A DNA stretch of 64,000 bases from Christiangramia crocea. Its GTDB lineage: Bacteria; Bacteroidota; Bacteroidia; Flavobacteriales; Flavobacteriaceae. Below the pieces are notes generated by a model. It searched no databases and was not told the origin of the DNA. It saw only the letters and a list, made by a program, of their open reading frames with translations. Below are positions 54,548 to 63,658 of the stretch, piece after piece; position 1 is the first letter of the stretch, and every line of letters starts with the position of its first letter. Made by a program: the position numbers and the translations under genes. The stretch spans positions 124,001-188,000 of the forward strand of contig NZ_JAJSON010000030.1 in assembly GCF_022410465.1 (NCBI RefSeq), given 5' to 3'.

Positions 54548-55338
54548 ATTTTCAGTAATCCCAGGGATTCAATAGTCCTGAGTACCCCGTTATCATTATT
54601 GTCATGGCTGGTTACAAAATTACTGGCCTGGATGATCTCAGGATGTGCATTCTTCATTGCATAGCTGTGCTTTGCGACCTGCATCATTTCCAGATCATTC
54701 AAATAATCACCAAAGACCAAAGTTTCTTCAGGAGAAATACCTAACTCTTTTTGGATACCTTTTATGGCGTTACCTTTATTGGCATCAAGGGCAGTAATAT
54801 CAATAAACACCTTTGCGGCTATGGCGACTTTAAACCTGTCTGTGTAATTCACGAAATGGGGAAAAGTGTTGTCTTCCACGCCGTTGAAATTACATAAGGT
54901 AACCTTTAGGTACGTGTCTTCTACCTTCGTAAGGTCGTCAACAACCTGAAGCCGTTCATAGAATTTTGAAATTTCACTGAAAAATTCACTGTCATCCGTT
55001 TCAATATAGGCAGATTCTTTACCGCAAAGCACCAGATTGGTATGTTCCAGTTTTCTGCCCATTTCAATGAATTCAACAGCAGCATTTTTCTCTATAGGAT
55101 TTACATATAATTCTTTTCCTTTATGAGATACATAGGTTCCGTTTTCAGCAAAAAACATGGTCCTGTCTTTAATTCTCTCAAATTTAGATTCAAGATTATA
55201 GAACTGACGGCCACTGGCAATGGAAAATAATATACCTTTTTTGGTAAGATGTTCCTCGATTTTCCAGAAATCGGGGTGCAACTCATGATTGTCATTCAGC
55301 AAGGTCCCATCAACATCGGTTACAATAAGCTTGATCAT
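54544..55338 (-). CDS. Cof-type HAD hydrolase
   Basis: A 264-aa haloacid-dehalogenase superfamily phosphatase of the Cof/YbjI type. Motif I is LIVTDVDGTLLND, motif II is SIASGRQFYNL, and motifs III-IV lie in NKGNAIKGIQKEL and VFGDYLNDLEMMQVAKHSYAMKNA. The substrate (sugar phosphate or nucleotide-like) is not determined. The start is the ATG at 55338. The track-like TTG at 55362 lies inside a -7 box. Confidence 0.9.
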   Translation of the reverse strand: MIKLIVTDVDGTLLNDNHELHPDFWKIEEHLTKKGILFSIASGRQFYNLESKFERIKDRTMFFAENGTYVSHKGKELYVNPIEKNAAVEFIEMGRKLEHTNLVLCGKESAYIETDDSEFFSEISKFYERLQVVDDLTKVEDTYLKVTLCNFNGVEDNTFPHFVNYTDRFKVAIAAKVFIDITALDANKGNAIKGIQKELGISPEETLVFGDYLNDLEMMQVAKHSYAMKNAHPEIIQASNFVTSHDNNDNGVLRTIESLGLLKI

Positions 55339-55359
55339 ATATTTGAATTTTCTAAAGGG

Positions 55360-55367
55360 CAAAAGTA
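55360..55367 (-). promoter_or_regulatory. -7 promoter box for the HAD gene
   Basis: Reverse-strand TACTTTTG, an exact TAnnTTTG match, 21 nt before the ATG at 55338. Confidence 0.55.
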
Positions 55368-55480
55368 TGGGATTGATACTTCATTCATTTTAAATTGGGA
55401 TTAAATTTTTGATTAAGGCTATAAAAGAATCCTATTTTTTTAATCTTTAAGTCTCTGACATACAAAATCTTCTGATTTTT

Positions 55481-55501
55481 TATTTATAAATATTCTAAAT
55501 A
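55481..55501. promoter_or_regulatory. Operator dyad 1 upstream of the siderophore receptor
   Basis: TATTTA-N9-TAAATA (21 bp), the first of two copies with identical half-sites and spacing. It lies about 27 bp upstream of the -7 box. Likely a metalloregulator site; the regulator is not known. Confidence 0.5.
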
Positions 55502-55527
55502 ACCTTTTATTTCTGAATTCTGTACTA

Positions 55528-55535
55528 TAGTTTTG
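55528..55535 (+). promoter_or_regulatory. -7 promoter box for the siderophore receptor
   Basis: TAGTTTTG matches TAnnTTTG exactly, 41 nt before the ATG at 55577. It is bracketed by the two 21-bp dyads. Confidence 0.6.
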
Positions 55536-55541
55536 CGGCTC

Positions 55542-55562
55542 TATTTATATACAGTCTAAATA
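55542..55562. promoter_or_regulatory. Operator dyad 2 in the siderophore receptor leader
   Basis: The second TATTTA-N9-TAAATA copy, 61 bp (about six helical turns) from the first and immediately after the -7 box. A dimer or cooperative regulator bound here would block transcription. Confidence 0.5.
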
Positions 55563-55576
55563 AAAACTATCTATCA

Positions 55577-58051
55577 ATGAGCCATAAAATAATATGTTTT
55601 TGTGCATTCGTGCTTAGCCTTCAGATTGGATTCACACAGGATTCAGGTAGTCTTAAAGGAAAAGTTGCCGATGTAAAAGGCAATATGATCTCTGAAGCTA
55701 ATATAAATATACAGGGTACCAGCATAGGGACGCAGACCGATAAAACAGGAAGCTTTATGTTGGATAAAGTACCTACTGGCAATTATTTACTTCGGGTTTC
55801 ATATGTAGGCTTTGAATCGAAAGAAATAGCCTTTTCAATCAGGTCGGGATCACTGACGAGCCTTCCTTTGATCATTTTAAATTCTAAGGAAGAACAATTA
55901 AGTGAGGTGATAGTCAGGGGAAATGGGAATGCCAATACTTTTGACAGGAAAAAGAGCCGGTATGTGGCCAAGTTGCCTTTGGAGAAGATAGAGAACCCGC
56001 AGGTGTATGATAATATAACCGCCGAGCTTCTGGATCAACAGGTGGTTACTAATTTTGACGATGCTCTGAAGAATAGTTCTGGCATCACGAAACTCTGGGA
56101 ATCTACTGGTAGGGGTGGAGACGGCGCCGGATATTATTCCCTCAGAGGTTTTCCCGTTCAACCCACTTTGGTAAATGGCCTTCCCGGACTCACCAATGCC
56201 AGTCCTGATCCCGCCAATATCGAGACCATAGAAGTAATAAAAGGTCCATCGGGTACTCTTTACGGAAGCAGTCTTATCTCTTACGGAGGCCTGATCAATA
56301 TTAGTACTAAAAGACCTTATGATTATTTTGGGGGTAATATTTCGTATACCCTTGGAAGTTTCGGTCTGAATAGGGTTGCGGCCGATATTAATACTCCTCT
56401 TGATGAAGAGGAGGAGGTAGCCTTAAGGTTGAATACAGCCTATCAGACCAGAAATTCGTTCCAGGATGCAGGACTTTCGAGATCACTTTTCGTTGCTCCT
56501 TCATTAAGCTATAAGGTTAATGAAAGGTTATCCTTTTTTGTGAATACCGAATTTTATAATGGAGAATCTACAAACCCCACCATGCTTTTTGTGGATCGCG
56601 GAGCACCTTTAAGGGTAACCAATATCGATGAACTTGCATATGATACAAACCGTTCCTATACGAGTAATGATCTTACCCTGGAAAATCCGAATTTCAGTCT
56701 TCAGGCTCAGATGAATTATGACCTTTCTGATTCCTGGACCTCACAGACTGTGGTTTCCAGGGGAAGCTCAAAATCAAAAGGTTATTATTCCTATCTATAT
56801 GAAACCACCAGGTTTTACCAGGGCAGGGAAGAGGTAGAAGGTGAAGTGACCAATCTTGATGAAGGAGTTGTTTTTACACGATACATGAATAATCAGAACT
56901 CTACCACTCTAACTACCGATATTCAACAGAATTTTATAGGCGATTTTGAGATCGCCGGGATGCGAAACAGAGTGGTTGCGGGACTGGATTATTTCCAAAG
57001 GCATATTACCGATAATGGCACCGGTTACAGGGCTAACGGGAATGTTTATATAGGCAACGCCAGTCTGCAAAATGTAAATGAAAGCGTTTATAGTATCTAT
57101 GATCCAAACAGCTATATCACTGATGGTGACAGTGGAATACTTTCTACGGCGGCGGTAGACGGGATCCTTGAAAATGTAGACAGGAATAATCGTAATACTC
57201 AGGAGGATATTTATAGTGCATACGTTTCAAACGTTCTTAATATTACACCGAAACTTTCGGCAATGGTAAGTCTCAGGTTGGATCAGTTCGAAAATGAATC
57301 GAATAGCCAGACGGCCCTTTCTCCAAAATTCGGCCTGGTCTATCAGCCTGTCCTGGAAAAAGTCTCCATATTTGCCAATTATCTTAACGGCTTTAGTAAT
57401 GTTGCTCCTTCCGAAGTCATTGACCAGGGAACCGGCGAGACCAGAAGGATCGTTTTCGATCCCGAACAAGCCAGCCAGTTTGAAATTGGGGCCAAACTGA
57501 ATCTCCTGAATGATCGGCTGTTTGCAACTTTCAGCTATTATGATATCCAGGTTGAAAATATCGTTCTTGGCAGTGGTTTTGAAGCTACTCAGGATGGAGA
57601 AAGGTACAGCCGTGGTTTTGAAACAAGGATCACTGCAAGTCCTTTAGAGGGGCTTAATTTGGTTGCGGGGTTTAGCCATAACAACAGTAAGGTGACCAAA
57701 GCGGCTGAAAATGACGATTTCCTTGGGAAACGTCCGGAATCTGCAGGGCCAGAAACTTTGGCCAACTTGTGGGCCAGCTATAGGTTCAGCGAAGGCAGGA
57801 TGGAAGGTTTCGGTCTTGGATTTGGCGGGAATTATGCCAGTGAGAACATGATCTTTAACCGTAACCTCGGGGGAACCTTCACTTTACCATCGTATGCTGT
57901 ACTTAATGCAGCCATCTTTTATGATGTAGATAAGTTTTCTGTGAATCTGAAACTGAATAACCTTACCAATAAGGATTATTTTAATGGATGGTCTACCATC
58001 AATCCTCAGGCTCCGCGAAACTTTGCGGCAGCGTTAACCTATAAATTCTAA
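55577..58051 (+). CDS. TonB-dependent siderophore-type receptor
   Basis: An 824-aa outer-membrane receptor with a signal peptide (ends GFTQ). A CarboxypepD_reg-like domain (about 20-105) precedes the plug, and the siderophore-receptor signatures are GGDGAGYYSLRGFPVQPTLVNG and IEVIKGPSGTLYGS. The barrel ends with AAALTYKF (terminal Phe). The 'LRGF' plug, the PepSY-type partner and the twin operator dyads argue for iron-chelate uptake. The ferric siderophore itself cannot be named. Together with the next gene it forms an iron-uptake operon. Confidence 0.9.
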   Translation: MSHKIICFCAFVLSLQIGFTQDSGSLKGKVADVKGNMISEANINIQGTSIGTQTDKTGSFMLDKVPTGNYLLRVSYVGFESKEIAFSIRSGSLTSLPLIILNSKEEQLSEVIVRGNGNANTFDRKKSRYVAKLPLEKIENPQVYDNITAELLDQQVVTNFDDALKNSSGITKLWESTGRGGDGAGYYSLRGFPVQPTLVNGLPGLTNASPDPANIETIEVIKGPSGTLYGSSLISYGGLINISTKRPYDYFGGNISYTLGSFGLNRVAADINTPLDEEEEVALRLNTAYQTRNSFQDAGLSRSLFVAPSLSYKVNERLSFFVNTEFYNGESTNPTMLFVDRGAPLRVTNIDELAYDTNRSYTSNDLTLENPNFSLQAQMNYDLSDSWTSQTVVSRGSSKSKGYYSYLYETTRFYQGREEVEGEVTNLDEGVVFTRYMNNQNSTTLTTDIQQNFIGDFEIAGMRNRVVAGLDYFQRHITDNGTGYRANGNVYIGNASLQNVNESVYSIYDPNSYITDGDSGILSTAAVDGILENVDRNNRNTQEDIYSAYVSNVLNITPKLSAMVSLRLDQFENESNSQTALSPKFGLVYQPVLEKVSIFANYLNGFSNVAPSEVIDQGTGETRRIVFDPEQASQFEIGAKLNLLNDRLFATFSYYDIQVENIVLGSGFEATQDGERYSRGFETRITASPLEGLNLVAGFSHNNSKVTKAAENDDFLGKRPESAGPETLANLWASYRFSEGRMEGFGLGFGGNYASENMIFNRNLGGTFTLPSYAVLNAAIFYDVDKFSVNLKLNNLTNKDYFNGWSTINPQAPRNFAAALTYKF

Positions 58052-58066
58052 GATTTGAATTAGCCA

Positions 58067-58088
58067 GGGATCGCCAACAGGCGATCCC
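58067..58088 (+). other. Intercistronic hairpin
   Basis: GGGATCGCC/GGCGATCCC, a 9-bp stem with a 4-nt loop, sitting 8 nt before the PepSY start codon. With no good T tract it is more likely an RNA-stability or attenuation hairpin than a full terminator. Confidence 0.6.
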
Positions 58089-58096
58089 TTATTCGT

Positions 58097-59218
58097 ATGA
58101 AAAAGAACAGAAGAAGAAATATTGTTAAGAAATGGGCGGGCCGTTTACACTTATGGCTGGGTCTTGTTACCGGACTGGTGGTTTTTATTGTGGCTGTAAC
58201 CGGTTGCATCTATGTTTTTCAGGATGAGATCAAAGACCTGGTTCACGACTGGAGAAAAGTCGAACTAAAGGATGGAACTTTCATAAAACCTTCAGAGCTC
58301 CGGAAGTCGGTTAAAGAGCGCTATCCAACTGCCAGCAGCAATTTTATTATCTATGCGGGAAAGGATCGTCCTGCTGCAGTGTATAGCGTGGATGAGGACA
58401 AGCAGTATTACTTCCATTTCGATCCGTATTCTGGAGAATTTCTACATGCTCAGGATTTTGATGCTGACTTTTTCGATATTGTGCGTAACCTGCATATGTA
58501 CCTGCTTTTGCCAGAGAAGATAGGAAGACAAATAGTAGGTGTATCAACTATTATTTTTCTTATAATGCTGGTAACCGGTATCATACTCTGGTGGCCCAAA
58601 AAGCTGAAGAACCTTAAGAAGAACCTGAAGGTGAAATGGGATGCCCGTTGGCGCAGGTTAAATTATGATCTCCATAATATTAGCGGATTCTACGTGCATA
58701 TTCTGGCAGTTATAGTCGCGATAACCGGACTTTATTTCTCTTACGAATGGGTTAGCGATGGGATTTATTACCTGGGAAACCTGGGGAAAGAGTATGAAAG
58801 TGACCACCATATAGAAAATATAGAGCGAAAGCCAATGATTTCAGAAGATCCAATGGATATCGCCTTCTATGAAACCATAAAGATTAAACCCGAAGACGAG
58901 ATGTATTTCGTCTGGACCGAAGGAGATGACCATCCGCTGGTAACCGGCACTTATCCGGAATCTTTAGATTTCGATCATCAATCAAACTTTTATTTTCACC
59001 CGCAGACCGCAGAATTATTACAGACTCATTTTTATTCAGAAAAAAGTACGGGATTGAAACTTCAGGAAATGAGCTATGGTCTACATACTGGCCAGTATTT
59101 TGGATTAACCGGAAAGATATTAGCCTTCTTCATAAGCCTGTTCGTAGCTTCGTTGCCAGTAACCGGTTTCCTGGTATGGTGGGGAAGAAAAAACCGGATG
59201 AAACATCTAAGAAGTTAG
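58097..59218 (+). CDS. PepSY-domain membrane protein (iron-uptake reductase-like)
   Basis: A 373-aa protein with four TMs (about 17-39, 148-170, 200-222, 345-367). The first has HLWLGLVTGLVVFIVAVTGCIYVF, the PepSY-TM signature, and PepSY-like segments lie in the loops. Related FpvG/PiuB-type proteins reduce ferric siderophores at the inner membrane. Conserved His residues in several TM-adjacent positions (NLHMYLLLP, YDLHNISGFYVH, YGLHTGQYF) could bind heme. It follows the siderophore receptor by 45 nt. Confidence 0.88.
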   Translation: MKKNRRRNIVKKWAGRLHLWLGLVTGLVVFIVAVTGCIYVFQDEIKDLVHDWRKVELKDGTFIKPSELRKSVKERYPTASSNFIIYAGKDRPAAVYSVDEDKQYYFHFDPYSGEFLHAQDFDADFFDIVRNLHMYLLLPEKIGRQIVGVSTIIFLIMLVTGIILWWPKKLKNLKKNLKVKWDARWRRLNYDLHNISGFYVHILAVIVAITGLYFSYEWVSDGIYYLGNLGKEYESDHHIENIERKPMISEDPMDIAFYETIKIKPEDEMYFVWTEGDDHPLVTGTYPESLDFDHQSNFYFHPQTAELLQTHFYSEKSTGLKLQEMSYGLHTGQYFGLTGKILAFFISLFVASLPVTGFLVWWGRKNRMKHLRS

Positions 59219-59227
59219 AGTAGGGAC

Positions 59228-59584
59228 TTAGAATAGAATCGCGTCCACTATTCCGCTTACAATAGCTATAAAAGTGGCAAGCCATACTGAGGCCCAGAAG
59301 CCGTGGGTCTTGAAATCATCACTTAATTTATCGGCAATTTCAATTACAATGGCATAGGCAATGATCCTTGTAATAAAACCAATTCCGAGGAAATAGAATA
59401 TTCCAAGGGTAGCTATTGTGAGGATGGCATTGAGCAGCCAGCTGAGAAGGAAACTTAGAATTCCGATGATAAATGCCACTACTACTGCCGATCTGAAACC
59501 TTTTAATTCTACACTGGTCATCAATTTAGCAGCAAGCAGAAGAACAAGGGCATCGATGATAACATGTATTACCCATTGAAGCAT
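59228..59584 (-). CDS. Phage-holin-family/YvlD-like membrane protein
   Basis: A 118-aa integral membrane protein with about four TMs (IIDALVLLLAAKLM; AVVVAFIIGILSFLLSWLL; TLGIFYFLGIGFITRIIAYAIVI; FWASVWLATFIAIVSGIVDAI). The pattern matches the Phage_holin_4_2 (YvlD) family, which on chromosomes is not a phage holin but an envelope-stress-associated protein. No phage genes are nearby. Transcribed alone. Confidence 0.83.
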   Translation of the reverse strand: MLQWVIHVIIDALVLLLAAKLMTSVELKGFRSAVVVAFIIGILSFLLSWLLNAILTIATLGIFYFLGIGFITRIIAYAIVIEIADKLSDDFKTHGFWASVWLATFIAIVSGIVDAILF

Positions 59585-59644
59585 ATCTTTTGGTTTTGGT
59601 TAGAAGCTCCCCTAAGATAGCAAAAAAGGGATAAAATATCAGGC

Positions 59645-60277
59645 TCACTTAAGTCTTGCTTCCAGCGTGCGCGGTTTCTTCTTCAGAAGAACTTCCCAGA
59701 GTGCCTTGAAATTAGCTAGTTTTTCTCTCTGTTTTAAGCGATATTCCGTCTGGTAGTGTCTTTGATTTGCAACGAATCCATGGTAATCAAACCCCAGGTT
59801 TGAAGCTATGAAAAGAGTTCTGGGAAGATGGAATGCCTGGGTTACCACCGTAGCACTTTCTATATCGAATAATTTCCCTGCCCGGTACATACTGTCATAA
59901 GTATCCAGGCCTGCGTGATCGGAAGTGATGAGACTTTTATCAATTCCCTTTTCTTCGAGGTATTTTACCATAGCAGCAACTTCATTGTAGTCATCACTGC
60001 GATGATCACCCGTAACAAGAAAGTTATTCACCTTGCCATTTTCATATAGTCTAATTGCAGTATCCACACGATCCTGCAGTATAGGGGATAGTTTACCATC
60101 AGCATGCACACTGGCACCAAGAATGATTACGGTTTCAGCAGGGGGAAGTCGGGAAATATCTTTGTAAATGAGACCGGCGGTTTGTCTTTGAAAGATTGCC
60201 TCAACGCCCAGGACAAGAAAAATGATCAGCACCAAACCGATGACCGAAGCAAGAATTATTTTTTTTAGACGCTTCAT
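59645..60277 (-). CDS. SanA/YdcF-like DUF218 protein
   Basis: A 210-aa inner-membrane protein with an N-terminal TM (about 8-28) and a DUF218 (SanA/ElyC-like) domain: TVIILGASVHADGKLSPILQDRVDTAIRLYENGKV, FLVTGDHRSDDYNEVAAM, AGLDTYDSMYRAG, VTQAFHLPRTLFIAS. SanA affects outer-membrane barrier function in E. coli, the exact reaction being unknown. Divergent from the nitroreductase. Confidence 0.88.
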   Translation of the reverse strand: MKRLKKIILASVIGLVLIIFLVLGVEAIFQRQTAGLIYKDISRLPPAETVIILGASVHADGKLSPILQDRVDTAIRLYENGKVNNFLVTGDHRSDDYNEVAAMVKYLEEKGIDKSLITSDHAGLDTYDSMYRAGKLFDIESATVVTQAFHLPRTLFIASNLGFDYHGFVANQRHYQTEYRLKQREKLANFKALWEVLLKKKPRTLEARLK

Positions 60278-60351
60278 TAATGACTGATGATTATATAACC
60301 GAAGATAACCATAATAATTGGATGTATCAGATTAATTTATGCGGTAACGTC

Positions 60352-60380
60352 TTTGTAAGTATAGACATTGTGTACATTTG
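60352..60380 (+). promoter_or_regulatory. -33/-7 promoter for the nitroreductase gene
   Basis: TTTG (60352-60355), a 17-nt spacer and TACATTTG (60373-60380) make the most complete promoter in the window. The box ends 22 nt before the ATG at 60403, so the extended reading starting in 60280 is not the real start. Confidence 0.7.
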
Positions 60381-60402
60381 TAAAATATTATCCTGGTATA
60401 CT

Positions 60403-61035
60403 ATGAGTAATATAAAAGCTTTAAACTGGCGTTACGCGACCAAGAAATTTGATTCTTCACGCATTCTTACAGATGACAAGATAGATGTCCTTAAACAGGC
60501 TTTCAACCTTACTGCAACCTCATATGGACTGCAACCCCTAAAAATGCTTGTGATCTCCAATAAGGAGCTTCAGAAGAAATTAAGAGCATATTCCTGGAAT
60601 CAGAAACAGGTGGATACGGCATCTCATGTGATGGTGATTTGTATAGAGAATGAAGTTGATGAGAAGTTCATTGCCAATTATTTTAAGCGCGTAAAACATG
60701 TAAGGGAAACGCCGGATGAGATCCTGGAACCTTTTCAGAATTCGCTGGTAAATGATTTTAAAACCAAAGCTCAGGAAGAGATCGAAGCCTGGGCTATAAA
60801 TCAGGCATATCTAGCCTTAGGAACTTTGCTTACTGTTTGTGCTGCAGAAGAAATTGATGCCTGCCCTATGGAGGGCTTTGAGCCGGAAAAGTATGATGAG
60901 GTATTAGACTTACACGAAAAAAACCTGAAATCTGTACTTGTACTACCTGTAGGCTACAGAGCCAAAGATGATATGTTCTCCAGGTTCAAAAAGGTGAGGA
61001 GACCTCTTGATGAGGTGATCATAGATATTGACTAA
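60403..61035 (+). CDS. NAD(P)H-dependent nitroreductase family flavoprotein
   Basis: A 210-aa FMN protein of the nitroreductase superfamily. It has the family start ALNWRYATKKFDSSR, the FMN segment FNLTATSYGLQPLKML, QAYLALGTLLTVCAAEEIDACPMEGFEPEKYDEVL and the closing LPVGYRAKDD. Related enzymes are NfsB and the dihydropteridine-reductase-type group. The start is the ATG at 60403, which agrees with the family N-terminus. Convergent with ribB, with a 4-bp overlap. Confidence 0.88.
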   Translation: MSNIKALNWRYATKKFDSSRILTDDKIDVLKQAFNLTATSYGLQPLKMLVISNKELQKKLRAYSWNQKQVDTASHVMVICIENEVDEKFIANYFKRVKHVRETPDEILEPFQNSLVNDFKTKAQEEIEAWAINQAYLALGTLLTVCAAEEIDACPMEGFEPEKYDEVLDLHEKNLKSVLVLPVGYRAKDDMFSRFKKVRRPLDEVIIDID

Positions 61036-62180
61036 TAGTTCACGTATTCTGTGATCTCCAGTCCGTAACCTATCATTCCTACACGTTTGGTCTGCTGACT
61101 GTTGGACAGGAGCCTTATTTTATGGATCTCAAGATCATGAAGTATTTGTGCTCCAATTCCAAAATCCTTATTGTCCATTTTAACTGGTGGGGCTTTAATA
61201 TCCCCTTTTTTCTGGCCTTCTTTCAACTCGGCCAGACGGCTCAGAAGGTTTAATTTTTGGGTTGCTGGATTGATAAAAACAATAGCCCCGCGGCCTTCTT
61301 CATTGATAGCCTTAAACATGTTATCCAGTTTCTTGTCGGCATCATTGGTAAGGGTTCCAAGAATATCATTATTGACAAGGGTAGAGTTGACCCTGACCAT
61401 TATCTCTTCATTAGGTTTCCAATGACCTTTGGTAAGGGCAATATGTACCTGGGAATTGGTAGTTTGCTTGTATGCCCTTAATCTGAACTTTCCAAACTTG
61501 GTTTCAAGATCAAAATCCTCTTTCTTTTCAATAAGGGAGTCATGTTGCATTCTGTAGGCTACAAGGTCCTCAATAGAGACGATCTTAAGATCAAACTTTC
61601 TGGCTACTTCCATCAATTGGGGAAGACGTGCCATGGTTCCATCTTCATTCATTATTTCCACAATAACCCCTGCCGGTTCAAAACCAGCCAGTCGGGCAAA
61701 ATCTATGGCAGCTTCCGTATGGCCTGTACGTCTAAGTACGCCGCCTTCCTTGGCCTTAAGCGGGAAGATATGGCCAGGCCTGTTAAGGTCGTGTGATTTA
61801 GTTTCTGGATCTATGAGTGATTTTATGGTTTTGGCCCTATCTGCAGCTGAAATACCGGTAGTAACACCTTTTCCACGAAGGTCAACTGAAATTGTGAAGG
61901 CCGTTTCCATGGGGTCAGTATTATTACCAACCATCATATCCAGTTTCAGTTCGTTACATCGTGGTTCTGTAATGGGAGCGCAAATGAGTCCGCGGCCGTG
62001 AGTTGCCATGAAATTGATCATTTCCGGGGTCACTTTTTCAGCAGCTGCAAGAAAATCTCCTTCATTTTCGCGGTCAATGTCATCTACCACGATGATCACT
62101 TTCCCGTCCCGGATATCATCAATGGCTTCCTGAATACTGTCCAGTTTTACCGAATACTTATTATTTTCAACCTGGGCCAT
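61032..62180 (-). CDS. ribB: 3,4-Dihydroxy-2-butanone-4-phosphate synthase with degenerate GTP cyclohydrolase II domain (RibBX-like)
   Basis: A 382-aa fusion for riboflavin synthesis. The N-terminal DHBP synthase (about 1-210) is intact: [55 protein letters not shown]. The C-terminal domain (about 225-382) is related to GTP cyclohydrolase II but lacks the zinc cysteines: RVNSTLVNN and NDADKKLD stand where RVHSEC and CDCG are expected. The catalytic RGHEGRGI loop is replaced by INPATQK. Only DFGIGAQIL and GYGLEI remain. It therefore probably makes only DHBP, with GCHII encoded elsewhere. An exact -7 box lies 20 nt upstream. Confidence 0.88.
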   Translation of the reverse strand: MAQVENNKYSVKLDSIQEAIDDIRDGKVIIVVDDIDRENEGDFLAAAEKVTPEMINFMATHGRGLICAPITEPRCNELKLDMMVGNNTDPMETAFTISVDLRGKGVTTGISAADRAKTIKSLIDPETKSHDLNRPGHIFPLKAKEGGVLRRTGHTEAAIDFARLAGFEPAGVIVEIMNEDGTMARLPQLMEVARKFDLKIVSIEDLVAYRMQHDSLIEKKEDFDLETKFGKFRLRAYKQTTNSQVHIALTKGHWKPNEEIMVRVNSTLVNNDILGTLTNDADKKLDNMFKAINEEGRGAIVFINPATQKLNLLSRLAELKEGQKKGDIKAPPVKMDNKDFGIGAQILHDLEIHKIRLLSNSQQTKRVGMIGYGLEITEYVNY

Positions 62181-62199
62181 AAGATCAATTTTGTGGCTG

Positions 62200-62207
62200 C
62201 AAAGATA
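62200..62207 (-). promoter_or_regulatory. -7 promoter box for ribB
   Basis: Reverse-strand TATCTTTG, an exact consensus match, 19 nt before the ribB ATG and just past the lptF stop. It indicates that ribB has its own promoter in addition to any read-through. Confidence 0.6.
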
Positions 62208-62208
62208 T

Positions 62209-63657
62209 TTATTCTGTTTTACTTTTATCTTTGAAAAGCCCGGCTTTTTTAAAGAGTTTTTTCAATGGCTCAATGAAATTGTCAAATGCGAACAGTCCCT
62301 GATCGGTCGTTGCCCTGTAAGTGAGATAGATGCCAAGAGGCAGCATGATCCAGGTAGATAACCAGGTGGCTACAAAGGCGCTTACACTACCGTCTTCAGC
62401 CGAATTCTTTGCAAAGATTCCTATAAAATGATAGGTAAGGAATAAAAGTATGGCCACTACTATAGGAAGGCCTATGCCTCCTTTTCTAATGATAGCTCCC
62501 AGAGGTGCACCTACGAAGAAAAGAACGATACAAGCCACGGCCAGAACATATTTCTCGTGCAGAGCAATCTCAAACTTATTGATCTGTTTGATATTAACTC
62601 TAAATTCCTGCTCTTTCATGGCTAGGTGGGCAACGGCAGAATTGATGGTGCCAAGGGCCAGATTAGTGATCTGTGCTCCATCGTAAGTATTGAAATGGGA
62701 TAAGAGTCCCTCTTCAAAAGCTATAACCGTGTCTCTCGGTCTAAAATTCGTGCTAAGTGTTGTCACTCCGGTCCTTCTGTACATGTCTTTTCTAAACTGG
62801 TCCATTCGGGTATTATAGGATACCGAAAAGGAATCTATACTTTCGTCGAGCTCTGAGATCTTCAGCATTCCGTGATAGGAGGTGGTGCTTTCATCTTCCA
62901 GATCCACATTGTTGAAGTCAGAAAGGTCTATATTTATCACGTATTCATCAAAATAGCTCTTGGTGAACGGTTTTTTCTTTCTCTTTTCATAATCGCTGGG
63001 CTGAATCTCGTCATAGTAGTTTCCTTCCTTCAGGATCAGTGAAAGCACATCAGAATCTGTACTGCCAGCCAACTCGCCCTCTTTAGCTTTAATTACTGTA
63101 TAATTCCCTCCATTGGAAGTCTTTTGGTGGATGATAACATCGGTAAGATACTGATCGTTCTCGCCACTTTTATCTTCGACCTTGATGTTAAAAGTACCAA
63201 TATCGTTAAAGACCCCTTCGGTAATCGCCATTGCCGGTTTAAGCTGGGCTATATTTTTACGGAGGTTTATAGATTTGAATTCTGCTGCCGGGATCACATT
63301 ATTTGCAAAAAAGAATGCTACCAGACTTACAAAAAGTATAAAGAAAGTAAGGCTGCGCATGGCCCTTTGTAAGGAGATGCCTGAGGATTTCATCGCTGCA
63401 AACTCATAGTTTTCGGCAAAGGTACCAAAGGTCATGATGGAGGTTAGCAGGATGGTGAGCGGTAATACAAGAGGAACCAGTTTAGGCGAGAAGTACAGAA
63501 GGAATTTCATGATTACTTCCACATCCAGGTCTTTACCGGCCAGTTCACCTATGTAAAGCCAGATCGTCTGGAGAACAAAGATGAACATGAGAATGATAAA
63601 GACCGAAAAAAAAGTTTTTAAAAAACTGGTTAGTATGTACCGGTCAAGTATTTTCAA
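62209..63657 (-). CDS. lptF: LptF/LptG family LPS export permease
   Basis: A 482-aa YjgP/YjgQ family permease that extracts lipopolysaccharide from the inner membrane with LptB. Three N-terminal TMs (MKILDRYILTSFLKTFFSVF at the start, then LVPLVLPLTILLTSIMTFGTFAE), a periplasmic jellyroll region (about 130-340) and three C-terminal TMs (VLAVACIVLFFVGAPLGAIIRKGG, LPIVVAILLFLTYHFIGIF, WLSTWIMLPLGIYLTY) fit well. The start is a TTG at 63655-63657, 1 nt after the lolA stop. LptF versus LptG cannot be told from one copy. Confidence 0.88.
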   Translation of the reverse strand: MKILDRYILTSFLKTFFSVFIILMFIFVLQTIWLYIGELAGKDLDVEVIMKFLLYFSPKLVPLVLPLTILLTSIMTFGTFAENYEFAAMKSSGISLQRAMRSLTFFILFVSLVAFFFANNVIPAAEFKSINLRKNIAQLKPAMAITEGVFNDIGTFNIKVEDKSGENDQYLTDVIIHQKTSNGGNYTVIKAKEGELAGSTDSDVLSLILKEGNYYDEIQPSDYEKRKKKPFTKSYFDEYVINIDLSDFNNVDLEDESTTSYHGMLKISELDESIDSFSVSYNTRMDQFRKDMYRRTGVTTLSTNFRPRDTVIAFEEGLLSHFNTYDGAQITNLALGTINSAVAHLAMKEQEFRVNIKQINKFEIALHEKYVLAVACIVLFFVGAPLGAIIRKGGIGLPIVVAILLFLTYHFIGIFAKNSAEDGSVSAFVATWLSTWIMLPLGIYLTYRATTDQGLFAFDNFIEPLKKLFKKAGLFKDKSKTE

Positions 63658-63658
63658 T

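Noticed and set aside
59228-59584. Phage holin annotation as evidence of a prophage
   Set aside because: The gene is a YvlD-type membrane protein with no phage genes nearby; the family name is misleading.
60280-60402. Extended N-terminus of the nitroreductase
   Set aside because: The region contains a complete -33/-7 promoter and does not match the family N-terminus.
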